In this document: one piece after another, positions 1 to 9,600 of the stretch
Numbering within the stretch: position 1 is the first letter of the stretch
Layout of the letters: the number at the start of each line of letters is the position of its first letter
Source: JAAYUD01 sp041907665
GTDB taxonomy: Bacteria; Bacteroidota; Bacteroidia; Bacteroidales; Bacteroidaceae
Length of the DNA: 64,000 nt
Direction: 5' to 3'
Assembly (NCBI GenBank): GCA_041907665.1
Contig: JAYRGW010000003.1
Location: 62,001 to 126,000, forward strand
Translations under genes and position numbers: made by a program
The notes under the pieces: generated by a model
The model's input: only the letters and a program-made list of their open reading frames with translations
Database searches by the model: none
What the model was told of the DNA's origin: nothing

Positions 1-180
1 TATCTCGAAGGAGAATATGGTCAGAGCGATATCTGCATTGGTGTTCCTGTTATTCTTGGTAAGAACGGTATCGAGAAGATTGTAGAACTCGATCTTAACG
101 AAGAAGAGAAAGCTAAGTTCGCTGCCAGCGCTGATGCTGTTCGTGCAACAAATGGTGATTTGAAAGATGCTTTGAAATAA
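1..180 (+). CDS. mdh: Malate dehydrogenase, C-terminal end (partial)
   Basis: The open frame runs from the window edge to a TAA at 178-180 and encodes the last 59 residues of a protein. The residues (YLEGEYGQSDICIGVPVILG followed by an NGIEKIVEL segment) match the C-terminal part of NAD-dependent malate dehydrogenases of the LDH/MDH superfamily, where the GVPVxLGxxGIEKIxEL strand and helix are characteristic. The enzyme interconverts malate and oxaloacetate in the cytoplasm. The catalytic His and the Rossmann domain lie upstream of the window. A strong hairpin and T-tract follows 30 bases after the stop, so this is the last gene of its transcript. Confidence 0.85.
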   Translation, partial: YLEGEYGQSDICIGVPVILGKNGIEKIVELDLNEEEKAKFAASADAVRATNGDLKDALK

Positions 181-211
181 GAATCAACAACTTTTCAGTA
201 AACTATATATG

Positions 212-245
212 GGGCGGAGAACAGAAATGTTTTCCGCTTTTTCTT
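212..245 (+). terminator. Intrinsic terminator after mdh
   Basis: A 10-bp stem (GCGGAGAACA with TGTTTTCCGC, one G-U pair) closes a GAAA loop and is followed by TTTTTCTTT. It lies about 30 bases after the mdh stop and points in the same direction. Confidence 0.8.
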
Positions 246-495
246 TAGCCTTCTCAATTCAATGGATGGCTTCTTTACATAACTTGATGCCTGTTCATTG
301 GTTACCTTATACTATTATGCTACAAAGGGATTGTTTATGATGCCTTGGAATGCTGCTAATATGTTCTTCAAATTACGCATATCGTTATCACGTTAAACGT
401 TATTTGAAATTTATTTGTACTGTTGAAGGATATTAGGTTGGAATCTGAGGAATCTGGAAATCTATTCCAAGAGATAATGTGCGTTCACATACTCA
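246..495. other. Non-coding stretch between mdh terminator and repeat copy A
   Basis: No reading frame with coding character, promoter or hairpin of note was seen here. It separates the mdh terminator from the start of repeat copy A. Confidence 0.5.
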
Positions 496-1715
496 ATAAT
501 TTTCATCGGAAATGAGCTGTTTGAGAAAAAGAATGAAACGAGCTCGTTTATATCCGAATACAGCTATCAGATATCTGTATGGCATCGTTTAGACCGAGTC
601 TAAATAGACCCCTACCGGAAATAACGTTCCTACAATATGCTCTTGCCTCGATTTTGAGACCTCTTTCCGCTGGCGTTGTATATGGTGCATCATTAATATG
701 CTGTGTGATAGTGCATAATGGTGTCATACTGAAGTGACAAAGGTTGAAAATGTAGTTGTTTTTACTGAAAAAAAGAATCGATGAATAGTCGCATATATGT
801 TGTCTTATTTCCAGTAAATAATTAGAATGCTACCCCATTTCACAGAAAGAAACAATGATATGATGCCTTGCATACAATCCTTTTTCACAACATATTTCAA
901 AGTGAACATTCTCCGATATTCTGATACTTTCTTATCCCAACATAGGCTACAGACTATTGTAGCCCACTATATTTGTTATTGTTCCATCCTCGAATATAAC
1001 TCGAACTAGAGCCACGGCATAGACGCATCACATGTAATTCGTTGATAGACAGAGCGAAATTCATAAGGACGAAAATAAATGTTTCTAGTTACAAACTTTT
1101 AGTTTCGTCCTTATGAATTTTTATGTTCGTCGTTATCATTTTTGGGAAACACAGTATCGATTCCGCGCATTTGAAAGTATCACTTCGATATGGGTAAAAT
1201 AGTATCGGTTTTGTTCTCCATGTTCACTTCTGAAAATGTGGTCGAAAGAAGAATTCTCGCACGCCAACTTTCATCACCCCCTTGTGTAGCCCATTATCAG
1301 GGCCAATTTAAGAGAAATCATAACGCATTGATTCTCTGACAGAAAACATGTTTTTCGTGTCCCATTTTGGCGTCATACACGCGTATAGTACTGATATACA
1401 GTCAGTAACTGTGACAGTAATGTCTTCGTAACTAGAATAGAAAAAACAAGGTTTTACATATCTACACGAGGCATCTTTAAGTATCAGTAAGAACCGGCTA
1501 CTTCAACAAATCTGTATTGTCTTTGTCTTTCCAAAACGACATATGCTCCTAAAAATGTTGTCGTATGTTAGTTTTTCCGAAAACATAAGGACGTCACCGG
1601 AAAAACTAACATACGACAACGACGGCTGTGACCTTGTTTTGCTTTGCAAAAAAACAACCGTATGTCGCAGCGGTAACTAACGGAAGTTACGGCAGCGACA
1701 TACGTCTGTTTTTAG
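496..1715 (+). repeat. Large structured intergenic repeat, copy A
   Basis: This is one of four near-full copies of a roughly 1.2-1.3 kb element. In order it holds a small palindrome at 589-606 (TTTAGAC-cga-GTCTAAA), a hairpin near 1311-1337, hairpin H1 (18-bp perfect stem 1057-1074 with 1103-1120, extended inside by further pairs), hairpin H2 (23-bp perfect stem 1557-1579 with 1598-1620), and terminal hairpin H3 (CGTATGTCGC at 1659-1668 with its partner at 1695-1704) followed by TTTTT. H3 is shorter than in the other copies. It fits a 66-bp deletion between two TAACTAACGGA direct repeats that copy B still has. Copy A lies between the 3' ends of mdh and pcrA. With copy C it shares extra upstream sequence (about 496-580) that copies B and D lack. 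There is no intact gene inside. Confidence 0.9.
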
Positions 1716-1731
1716 AGGCCTGTAGTTTTGA

Positions 1732-4053
1732 TTACCGTATAATTTTAAACCTTGCAAAGCGGAGCAACAATACTTTTATTCCTAAATTACGAAATTCTAT
1801 CGTAGCTTTCCTATTTTCGTCAACTCCTTCGATTTTCTTTACTTTACCGACTCCAAAACGTTCGTGCTCTATGATTTGTCCTTCGCAAAGTTCCAAACGC
1901 TCGGTTATGGAAGAATCGCCAGGACTTGACTTAGCACATGAAGAGACCTTCTGCATTCCCGATGGGACTGACTGATGAACATTAGTGGTATCCGGCATTT
2001 CAAAAGGAGGCAAAGATGTAGATCTATCAAAAACAGGACGGTATTTTGAAGCCCTCTTGTCAATATCAATCTCATATTTTTTACTTACCGGATATTCCAA
2101 ATATTCGGGATCAATATCTTTTAAGAAGCGACTTTGTTGGGCAAATTCCATTTTCCCAAAATGAAAACGAGATTCGGCATACGACAAAAAGCAATGCCTT
2201 TCAGCACGAGTTATAGCAACATAGAACAAACGACGTTCTTCTTCAAGTTCGCGCAGATTATTCAGGCTCATATAGTTCGGAAACAAATTTTCTTCCAAAC
2301 CAACTACAAAAACGGTTGCAAATTCAAGTCCTTTAGCAGCATGAATAGTCATTAATGATACTTTGTCTGTATCGCTTTCTTTCGTATCAGTATCCAAATC
2401 AGAAAGTAGAGATATTTCAGATAAATAATTTGCAAGAAATATATTATCATCTCCATCCTCCTGCCTTGAAGTAACAAAGTCACGCAATCCCGTCACTAGT
2501 TCGCCAATATTATCCCTTCGCTCTTTATCTGCTGTCTGATCGGGCAGAGACACATTCATCAGCCCAGAAGCAATAATTATCTCATTACCCAATTCATCAG
2601 CCGATTCAGTAGATACTTTTGCTACAAAATCAGCTATCATATCATAGAATTTTCGGATCGTCGCCTGTTTACCACTATTCAGTTCCGGTACATAATGAGC
2701 AATATCACCGAGAACAATCCATAGACTGACCTGATTATCCATAGCAGCAGCCTTTATTTTATCAAAAGTCGTACCACCAATACCCCTTAAGGGATAATTT
2801 ATAACACGTTTAAGAGCTTCTTCATCGTTAGGATTGACAGCTAGACGAAAATAAGCGACAACGTCTTTGATTTCCTTACGCTGATAAAAAGAAACTCCAC
2901 CGAATATCTTATATGGGATAGATTGCTTACGCATTTCTTCTTCGAACACCCTACTCTGGGCATTCGTACGATATAGTATAACAAAATCCGAATAATCGGC
3001 ATGTTCTTTAGAACGAAGCTGTTGAATCTTTTTTACAACGACAACAGCCTCTTCTATGTCGCTATAAACCTTAGTTACATGAACCTTATCTCCCTCCGCT
3101 TTCTTCGAAAAAATAGATTTAGGAATCTGACGAGAATTTTTCTTAATCAGACTATTTGCAGCTAAAACAATATTTTGTGTAGAACGATAATTTTGTTCAA
3201 GTTTAAATATGCGGACATTTTCAAAATCTTTAGAAAATGAAAGTATATTATCAATATTGGCTCCCCTGAAAGAATAAATACTTTGAGCGTCATCACCTAC
3301 TACGCAAACATGCTGAGAAGGTATCCCAAGCTGTAGCACAATTTGACGTTGAACATAATTAGTATCCTGATACTCGTCAACCAATATATATTTAAAACGA
3401 ACGGCATAACGTGCGCAAACTTCCGGATGCTCATCAAATAGCTGATACGTATAGACTAATAAGTCATCAAAATCCATCGCATTTGCCCTTTTACAGCGTT
3501 CAACATAGATACGATAGACATGATGAAACATGTTAAGCTTCTTTTTCTCATCGTCCTTAATATAAGTCAGATTGGAACTATAAGCATCTGGAGTTATCAG
3601 ATGGTTTTTAAGATTGGAAATACGAGAGATCATTTTGCTATCAGAATAATCCTTATCGTTCAATCCCAATTCTTTGACAATAGACCGTATGAGACTTTTG
3701 CTATCAGAAGTATCGTAAATAGTCAATTGATCTTGAAACCCCAACAAAGAGGCATTGACCCGCAATATACGTAGAAAGATAGAATGAAAGGTTCCCATCC
3801 ATAATCGACGAGCGCTCTCCTCTCCTACTAACTTTCCTATACGCAATTTCATTTCATTGGCAGCCTTGTTTGTAAATGTCAAAGCTAAAATAGAATCAGA
3901 GCTATAACCATTTTGCAATAGATAAGCAATTTTACAAGTCAACACTCGAGTCTTACCGGAGCCAGCGCCGGCAATGACTAAAGACGCCCCATCATTATAT
4001 AATACCGCTTCTCGCTGGTTTTCATTTAAATCATTTAAAAATCCGTCTTTCAT
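1732..4053 (-). CDS. pcrA: UvrD/PcrA-type ATP-dependent 3'-5' DNA helicase
   Basis: This 773-residue protein is a superfamily 1A helicase that unwinds DNA in repair and at stalled forks. The motifs appear in order: Q motif (LNENQREAV, about 9-17), Walker A GAGSGKT (29-35), motif Ia TFTNKAANEM, DEAD-like VDEYQDTN (about 225), motif III GDDAQSIYSFRGA, motif IV LEQNYRS, motif V TIHAAKGLEF and motif VI FYVAITRA. The last 50 residues (GQIIEHERFGVGKVKKIEG and on) form the small C-terminal fold seen in PcrA/UvrD. The length is normal for the family. The ATG at 4053 is preceded by a -7-like box (complement of 4059-4066), so its leader would be very short. Its 3' end abuts repeat copy A. Whether to call it PcrA or UvrD cannot be settled from the sequence. 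Confidence 0.93.
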   Translation of the reverse strand: MKDGFLNDLNENQREAVLYNDGASLVIAGAGSGKTRVLTCKIAYLLQNGYSSDSILALTFTNKAANEMKLRIGKLVGEESARRLWMGTFHSIFLRILRVNASLLGFQDQLTIYDTSDSKSLIRSIVKELGLNDKDYSDSKMISRISNLKNHLITPDAYSSNLTYIKDDEKKKLNMFHHVYRIYVERCKRANAMDFDDLLVYTYQLFDEHPEVCARYAVRFKYILVDEYQDTNYVQRQIVLQLGIPSQHVCVVGDDAQSIYSFRGANIDNILSFSKDFENVRIFKLEQNYRSTQNIVLAANSLIKKNSRQIPKSIFSKKAEGDKVHVTKVYSDIEEAVVVVKKIQQLRSKEHADYSDFVILYRTNAQSRVFEEEMRKQSIPYKIFGGVSFYQRKEIKDVVAYFRLAVNPNDEEALKRVINYPLRGIGGTTFDKIKAAAMDNQVSLWIVLGDIAHYVPELNSGKQATIRKFYDMIADFVAKVSTESADELGNEIIIASGLMNVSLPDQTADKERRDNIGELVTGLRDFVTSRQEDGDDNIFLANYLSEISLLSDLDTDTKESDTDKVSLMTIHAAKGLEFATVFVVGLEENLFPNYMSLNNLRELEEERRLFYVAITRAERHCFLSYAESRFHFGKMEFAQQSRFLKDIDPEYLEYPVSKKYEIDIDKRASKYRPVFDRSTSLPPFEMPDTTNVHQSVPSGMQKVSSCAKSSPGDSSITERLELCEGQIIEHERFGVGKVKKIEGVDENRKATIEFRNLGIKVLLLRFARFKIIR

Positions 4054-4075
4054 GTCAACAAAATTAGGTATTATT

Positions 4076-4106
4076 CTTCAAATAAGAACTTAATTTCGTA
4101 TTTTTG
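4076..4106 (+). promoter_or_regulatory. Bacteroidetes-type promoter for the patatin-amylase operon
   Basis: TATTTTTG at 4099-4106 matches the TAnnTTTG -7 element. The -33 position 19 bases upstream is CTTC, a weak match. The box covers an upstream in-frame ATG at 4104, which argues that translation starts later, at 4143. Confidence 0.6.
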
Positions 4107-4142
4107 TATGTTGTTTTCAGATTTAAGTTAAAGATACTAAAT

Positions 4143-4949
4143 ATGTCCACAGACAATAAACATCTGATCAAGAAGCGTTACGCTATAGGCTATGCCTTAA
4201 GCGGAGGATTCATCAAGGGCTTTGCCCATTTGGGAGTAATGCAAGCTCTATTAGAGCATGATATACGCCCTAATATTCTTTCGGCAGTTAGTGCAGGCGC
4301 TGTCGCAGCTGCTTTCTTTGCCGATGGCAATGAACCATATCAAGTATTGGATTATTTCAAAGATAAGCGTTTCAAAGATCTCACGCGTCTTATTGTTCCT
4401 AAAAGAGGACTTTTCGAGCTGACTGATTTTACCGAATTTTTGCGAGAGAATATTAAAGCAAAAAAGATACAAGATCTGAAGATACCTCTTATGATCAATG
4501 CTACGGATTTGGACAACGGACAAAGTATTTGTTTCACACGCGGGAATCTTGCAGAGAGAATTTCTGCTTCATGCTGCCTCCCTATTCTATTTGCACCGGT
4601 GTGCATTAATGGAGTACATTACGTTGATGGAGGTGTATTCAGTAATCTTCCTGTAGCAACAATCAGAGGATGCTGCGAGAAAGTTGTTGCTATAAACGTA
4701 AGCCCTTTAGCTCCTGAAAAATATAAATTAAACATTATAGGAATAGCTACTCGAGCATACCATTTGATGTTTACGTCCAACAGCCTACACGAAAGAGACA
4801 ATGCAGACTTATTCATAGAACCATATAACTTAACCGGATATAGCAACAGAGAATTAGAAAAAGCCGAAGAAATATTCAATCAAGGTTATCGTACGACTAA
4901 TATGTTCCTCAATCAACTACTCTCTGAAAAAGGATCTATATGGAAATGA
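4143..4949 (+). CDS. Patatin-like phospholipase (RssA-type)
   Basis: This 268-residue cytoplasmic protein belongs to the patatin-like lipid acyl hydrolases. Near the N terminus the oxyanion-hole loop is present (LSGGFIKGFAHLG). The nucleophile elbow reads AVSAGA rather than the usual GxSxG, so the first Gly is replaced by Ala while the Ser and second Gly remain. The catalytic Asp lies in VDGGVFSNLP. An in-frame ATG at 4104 overlaps the -7 promoter box, so the ATG at 4143 is preferred. The gene overlaps the start of the downstream amylase by 10 bases, suggesting coupled translation. The lipid substrate is unknown. Confidence 0.85.
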   Translation: MSTDNKHLIKKRYAIGYALSGGFIKGFAHLGVMQALLEHDIRPNILSAVSAGAVAAAFFADGNEPYQVLDYFKDKRFKDLTRLIVPKRGLFELTDFTEFLRENIKAKKIQDLKIPLMINATDLDNGQSICFTRGNLAERISASCCLPILFAPVCINGVHYVDGGVFSNLPVATIRGCCEKVVAINVSPLAPEKYKLNIIGIATRAYHLMFTSNSLHERDNADLFIEPYNLTGYSNRELEKAEEIFNQGYRTTNMFLNQLLSEKGSIWK

Positions 4950-6634
4950 GAAAAATGATTATCTATCAAGTATTTCCACGTTTGTTTGGTAACCAAAATG
5001 CCAATTGCCAATATAATGGAGATATAGACACCAACGGATGTGGCAAGATGGACGACTTTACTGCTGATAAACTAGCTGAGATAAAGAAGTTGGGCATCAC
5101 CCATATTTGGTATACAGGCATAATAGAACACGCCACCCAAACAGACTACAGCAAATACGGTATCCAACGCGACCATCCGGCAATTGTAAAAGGGAAAGCG
5201 GGCTCTCCTTACGCCATCAAAGATTATTATGACGTGGATCCGGATATAGCAGTCAATGTAGAACAGCGGATGACAGAATTTGAGGCTCTGATAAAACGAA
5301 CTCACAAGGCAGGACTAAAGATTCTTATAGATTTTGTTCCCAACCATGTGGCGCGAGAATACCATTCTGATGCCAAGCCGCTCGATGTAGAAGATTTAGG
5401 AGAAAAAGATAATGTTGAATTGGCCTTTTCCCCAGACAACAACTTCTACTATATTCCGAACACCGAGTTTCATGGACAATTTGACCTAAAGGCAGGAACT
5501 GATGTCGCATACAAAGAATATCCGGCAAAAGCAACCGGCAATGATAGATTTGATGCATCGCCTAATATCAATGATTGGTATGAAACTATAAAATTAAACT
5601 ATGGCGTAGACTATGCTCATGGTTTATACAAAAGTTTCTCTCCTATCCCGAATACATGGATAAAGATGCGCGATATACTTCTGTTCTGGGCAAACAAGCA
5701 TATCGATGGATTCCGCTGTGATATGGCAGAAATGGTTCCGCTAGAATTTTGGGAATGGGTTATTCCACAAATCAAAGAAGTGAATACGAAGTTACTCTTT
5801 ATAGCTGAAATTTATAGTCCGAAACAATATAAAAATTACATTGAAAAAGGGCATTTCGATTATTTATACGATAAAGTTGGGCTATACGACACCCTCCACA
5901 ACATTATCTGTGGATATGGATCAGCAAGTACTATTTCATCTTGTTGGCAAAGTTTGGGTGGATTAGAAACCAAAATGCTCAATTTTCTCGAAAATCACGA
6001 TGAACGCCGCCTTGCATCCGATTTCTTCGCTGGAGATCCATGGAAAGGTATTCCTGCACTTATCGTATCTGCTTGTATGAATACTAATCCCTTTATGATC
6101 TATTCAGGACAAGAGCTAGGCGAAATGGGGATGGATTGTGAAGGGTTCAGTGGTCGTGATGGGCGTACTACTATTTTTGACTATTGGAGCATACCCACAT
6201 TACGTCTTTGGAATGAAGCACACAAAACAGGTGATCTGTCCACTATTGCTCCTCTTCAGGCATTACACAATATCTATCAAAAGATATTGACGTTGTGCAA
6301 TAAAGAAAAAGCTATATCTAGTGGATGTTTCTTCGACCTGACCTATGCAAATATCAATGGATGGCGTTTTAATGAGTACAAACAATATGCATTTTTCCGC
6401 AAATATGAAACAGAAGTATTGCTTATTGTTGTCAATTTTGATAGTCAGTCGGTAGATATTGCCATCAATATTCCACCTCATGCTTTTGATTTCCTAAATA
6501 TTCCTCCTCAAGACTCATATAGCGCCAAAGATTTACTGAGCGGTAAAACAGAAACGATTAGTATGTTGCCCTATAAAGCTACAAACGTCGTTATTGATAA
6601 ATGGAGTGGTAAAATACTAAAGTTTAATTTATAA
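4940..6634 (+). CDS. GH13 alpha-amylase family protein, cytoplasmic
   Basis: This 564-residue enzyme has the four conserved GH13 regions: DFVPNHV (I), GFRCDMAEM with the nucleophile Asp261 (II), IAEIY with the acid/base Glu290 (III), and FLENHDE with the transition-state Asp354 (IV). There is no signal peptide, so it probably acts on intracellular alpha-glucans or imported maltooligosaccharides. The TIM barrel is followed by a C-terminal beta domain (about 480-564). Its start overlaps the patatin gene's end. A second ATG two codons later (4946) is an equally possible start. The exact specificity (amylase, neopullulanase or glucanotransferase) cannot be fixed from motifs. Confidence 0.9.
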   Translation: MEMRKMIIYQVFPRLFGNQNANCQYNGDIDTNGCGKMDDFTADKLAEIKKLGITHIWYTGIIEHATQTDYSKYGIQRDHPAIVKGKAGSPYAIKDYYDVDPDIAVNVEQRMTEFEALIKRTHKAGLKILIDFVPNHVAREYHSDAKPLDVEDLGEKDNVELAFSPDNNFYYIPNTEFHGQFDLKAGTDVAYKEYPAKATGNDRFDASPNINDWYETIKLNYGVDYAHGLYKSFSPIPNTWIKMRDILLFWANKHIDGFRCDMAEMVPLEFWEWVIPQIKEVNTKLLFIAEIYSPKQYKNYIEKGHFDYLYDKVGLYDTLHNIICGYGSASTISSCWQSLGGLETKMLNFLENHDERRLASDFFAGDPWKGIPALIVSACMNTNPFMIYSGQELGEMGMDCEGFSGRDGRTTIFDYWSIPTLRLWNEAHKTGDLSTIAPLQALHNIYQKILTLCNKEKAISSGCFFDLTYANINGWRFNEYKQYAFFRKYETEVLLIVVNFDSQSVDIAINIPPHAFDFLNIPPQDSYSAKDLLSGKTETISMLPYKATNVVIDKWSGKILKFNL

Positions 6635-6684
6635 AAATCATTCACGACACAATATAATATTCAGTTATAAAAAAGTCCTTAACA

Positions 6685-9600
6685 ATGGCTAAACAGATTT
6701 TTCAAACAGATTCGACTTCACGCTGGAACAAGTTCAAATGGAGCATGAGATTCGTAATTTTCATCGCAGTAATTCTTGTTGCAGTGTTCATCACGATGGT
6801 TATTATTGACAATATGCCAAATCTACCTTTCAGACAAGATTATCGCAGTGTAGTGACGGCCTCAAAACCATATCTCAAAGAGAATAAGTTATCAAAAGAA
6901 TATAAAGGTTTCCGTTCTTTCTTCAAAGAAAAGAAACAACATAGTAACTATGCCCAAGAGAATGCAGCATATCTAAAAAGAGTAAAGCGTTTTAAAGGTA
7001 ACGTCGATATGGTTACCGAAAAATATATTGCTAGTTGGAACAAATTTGATGCAGGCATTCGCTCGGCATTCTATGTTTCATGGGATCCTAAATCGCTATT
7101 CTCTCTCAAGCAAAATATTAGTAAATTAAACTTAGTAATCCCTGAATGGTTCTTCATTAATCCCAAGACGGATAAACTAGAAATAAATATCGACCCAAAA
7201 GGTTACGACCTAATGAAGAAGAGCGGTGTGCCGGTCATGCCGATATTAAGCAACAACTATCAACAGGATTTTCGACCCGAAGGCATCGGACGTATATTGC
7301 ACAATTCAAAAAAGCGAAAAGAACTTATTAATAATGTTCTGCAACAATGCCTGAAAAATAAATTCATCGGAATTAATATTGATATTGAGAACTTGAGCGA
7401 AAGCAGCGATGAATATCTTACCGTATTTGTCAAAGAGCTATCTCACGAGTTTCATTCGAAAGGACTATTTGTTAGTCAGGATGTAGCTCCTTTCAATAAA
7501 GATTACAACCTGAAAGAGCTGGCAAAATACAATGACTACATTTTCCTTATGGCGTATGACGAACACATGATACTAGGGGAAGCCGGACCAATCAGTTCGC
7601 AACAATGGATTCAGGCAGCAGTAGACAATTTGACAGAAAAAGTCCCTGAAGAGAAAGTGGTATTAGGGCTAGGAGCTTATGGCTACGATTGGACGGATAA
7701 AGGCAACGAAAATACGAGCGTTTCTTATAGAGAAGCATTATCTACGGCCTCCGATACAGAAGCTAAAATCACTTTCGATGAAGATACCTACAACCTTAAT
7801 TATGCATACCAAGATGATGATAACGTCGTCCATCAAGTATATTTCACAGATGCGGCAACTCATTTTAATACAATGCGTTTCGGCACCGAGTACGGACTCG
7901 CCGGATTTAGTGTATGGCGTCTGGGTAGTGAAGATAACCGACTATGGCAATTCTACAACAAAGACATGTCTCATAGTGCTGCGGCAAGATTTCGCATTGG
8001 TGATTTAGAAAGTCTTCCCGGTAGTGACGATGTGAACTATCTTGGCGAAGGTGAAGTACTTGATGCCCTATCTACGCCTCATCCGGGCAGTGTAAATATA
8101 GAAATGGACAATTCGAACATTCTTATTTCTGACGAAAATTATCAATCAATACCATCTTCATACCAAATACGTAAATACGGAAAAGCAGGGAAAAAGCAAT
8201 TGTTATTGACTTTCGATGATGGTCCCGATGAAACTTGGACACCCAAGATACTAAACATCCTCTCCAAATATAATATCCATGCCGCCTTTTTTATGGTCGG
8301 ACTGCAAATAGAAAAGAATTTACCTCTGGTAAAACAGATTTATGAAGATGGACACTATATCGGAAATCATACTTTTACGCATCGAAACGTAGCAAAAAAC
8401 ACTCCTGAACGAACATTCATGGAACTCAGCCTCACCCGGTTGTTAATAGAATGTATCACTGGACATAGCACCATTTTATTCCGTGCTCCCTACAACGCAG
8501 ATAGTGATCCGGCCAGTATGGAAGAAATTGTACCTATCGTTTTGGCACGGCAACAGAACTATCTTGACGTAGGTGAATCCATTGACCCCGAAGATTGGCA
8601 AGTAGGTATCAAAGCCGACGAAATATTTAGACGCGTCATAAAAGGAGTAGAACAAGGCAATGGAAATATTATACTTTTGCATGATGCAGGTGGAGATACT
8701 AGAGTCGAAACAGTAAAAGCCTTACCTCGGATTATAGAATATTTAAAAAAGAAAGGTTATTCCTTTATTACCTTGTCTCAATTTCTGGGTAAGAGCCGTG
8801 ATCAACTGATGCCTTCTATCCCCAAAGGGGAAGAATATTATGCCATGCAAGCCAATTTGACACTGGCTACTATCATATACGAAATAACAAACTTCCTTAC
8901 CGCACTCTTCATCATCTTTATCATACTAGGCATAGGGCGTTTACTATTTATGTTGATACTTACAATACGAGAGAAACGTAAAGACAAGACGCTGGTATAC
9001 AATCCTATCGATTTTGAAAATGCGCCATTAGTATCTATCATTGTGCCAGCCTACAATGAAGAAGTGAATGCCGTGTCATCGCTAAAAAATCTTTTGGAAC
9101 AAGACTATCCAAACTTCAATGTTATCTTCGTTGATGATGGTAGCAAAGATGAAACATACAAAAGAGTGTGCGATGCATATTCTGACAATCCAAAGATGAA
9201 ATTGCTGACAAAGCCAAATGGAGGTAAAGCTTCTGCACTAAATTACGGCATAGCAAATACCGATGCGGAATATGTCGTTTGTATTGACGCAGACACTAAA
9301 CTCTACCACAATGCAGTTTCGCTAATGATGATCCACTTTTTCAATGACACGGAAGAGAGCATTGGAGCCGTTGCCGGCAATGTAAAAGTTGGTAACCAAC
9401 GTAATATGCTAACCAAATGGCAAGCAATAGAATATACCACCAGTCAGAATTTTGACCGGCTGGCCTACTCGAATATCAATGCGATTACTGTAGTTCCAGG
9501 AGCTATAGGTGCCTTTAGAAAAAAGGCCATTGAGAAGGCTGGCGGACTAACGACCGATACCCTCGCAGAAGACTGCGACTTGACAATTCGTATTCTTAAA

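Noticed and set aside
827..1009. 60-codon plus-strand frame in repeat A
   Set aside because: It lies wholly inside the repeat, is not open in the other copies, and has no ribosome site or protein features.
1057..1120. Inverted repeats as a CRISPR array
   Set aside because: The repeats are single hairpins, not regularly spaced direct repeats with unique spacers, and no cas gene is present.
496..1715. Repeat as an insertion sequence or group II intron
   Set aside because: No transposase or reverse transcriptase frame, no terminal inverted repeats, no visible target-site duplication, and no recognisable intron domain V. A non-autonomous mobile element is still possible.
1628..1975. 115-codon plus-strand frame spanning the end of repeat A and pcrA
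   Set aside because: It is largely the reverse complement of the pcrA 3' end, and pcrA is clearly the coding strand.
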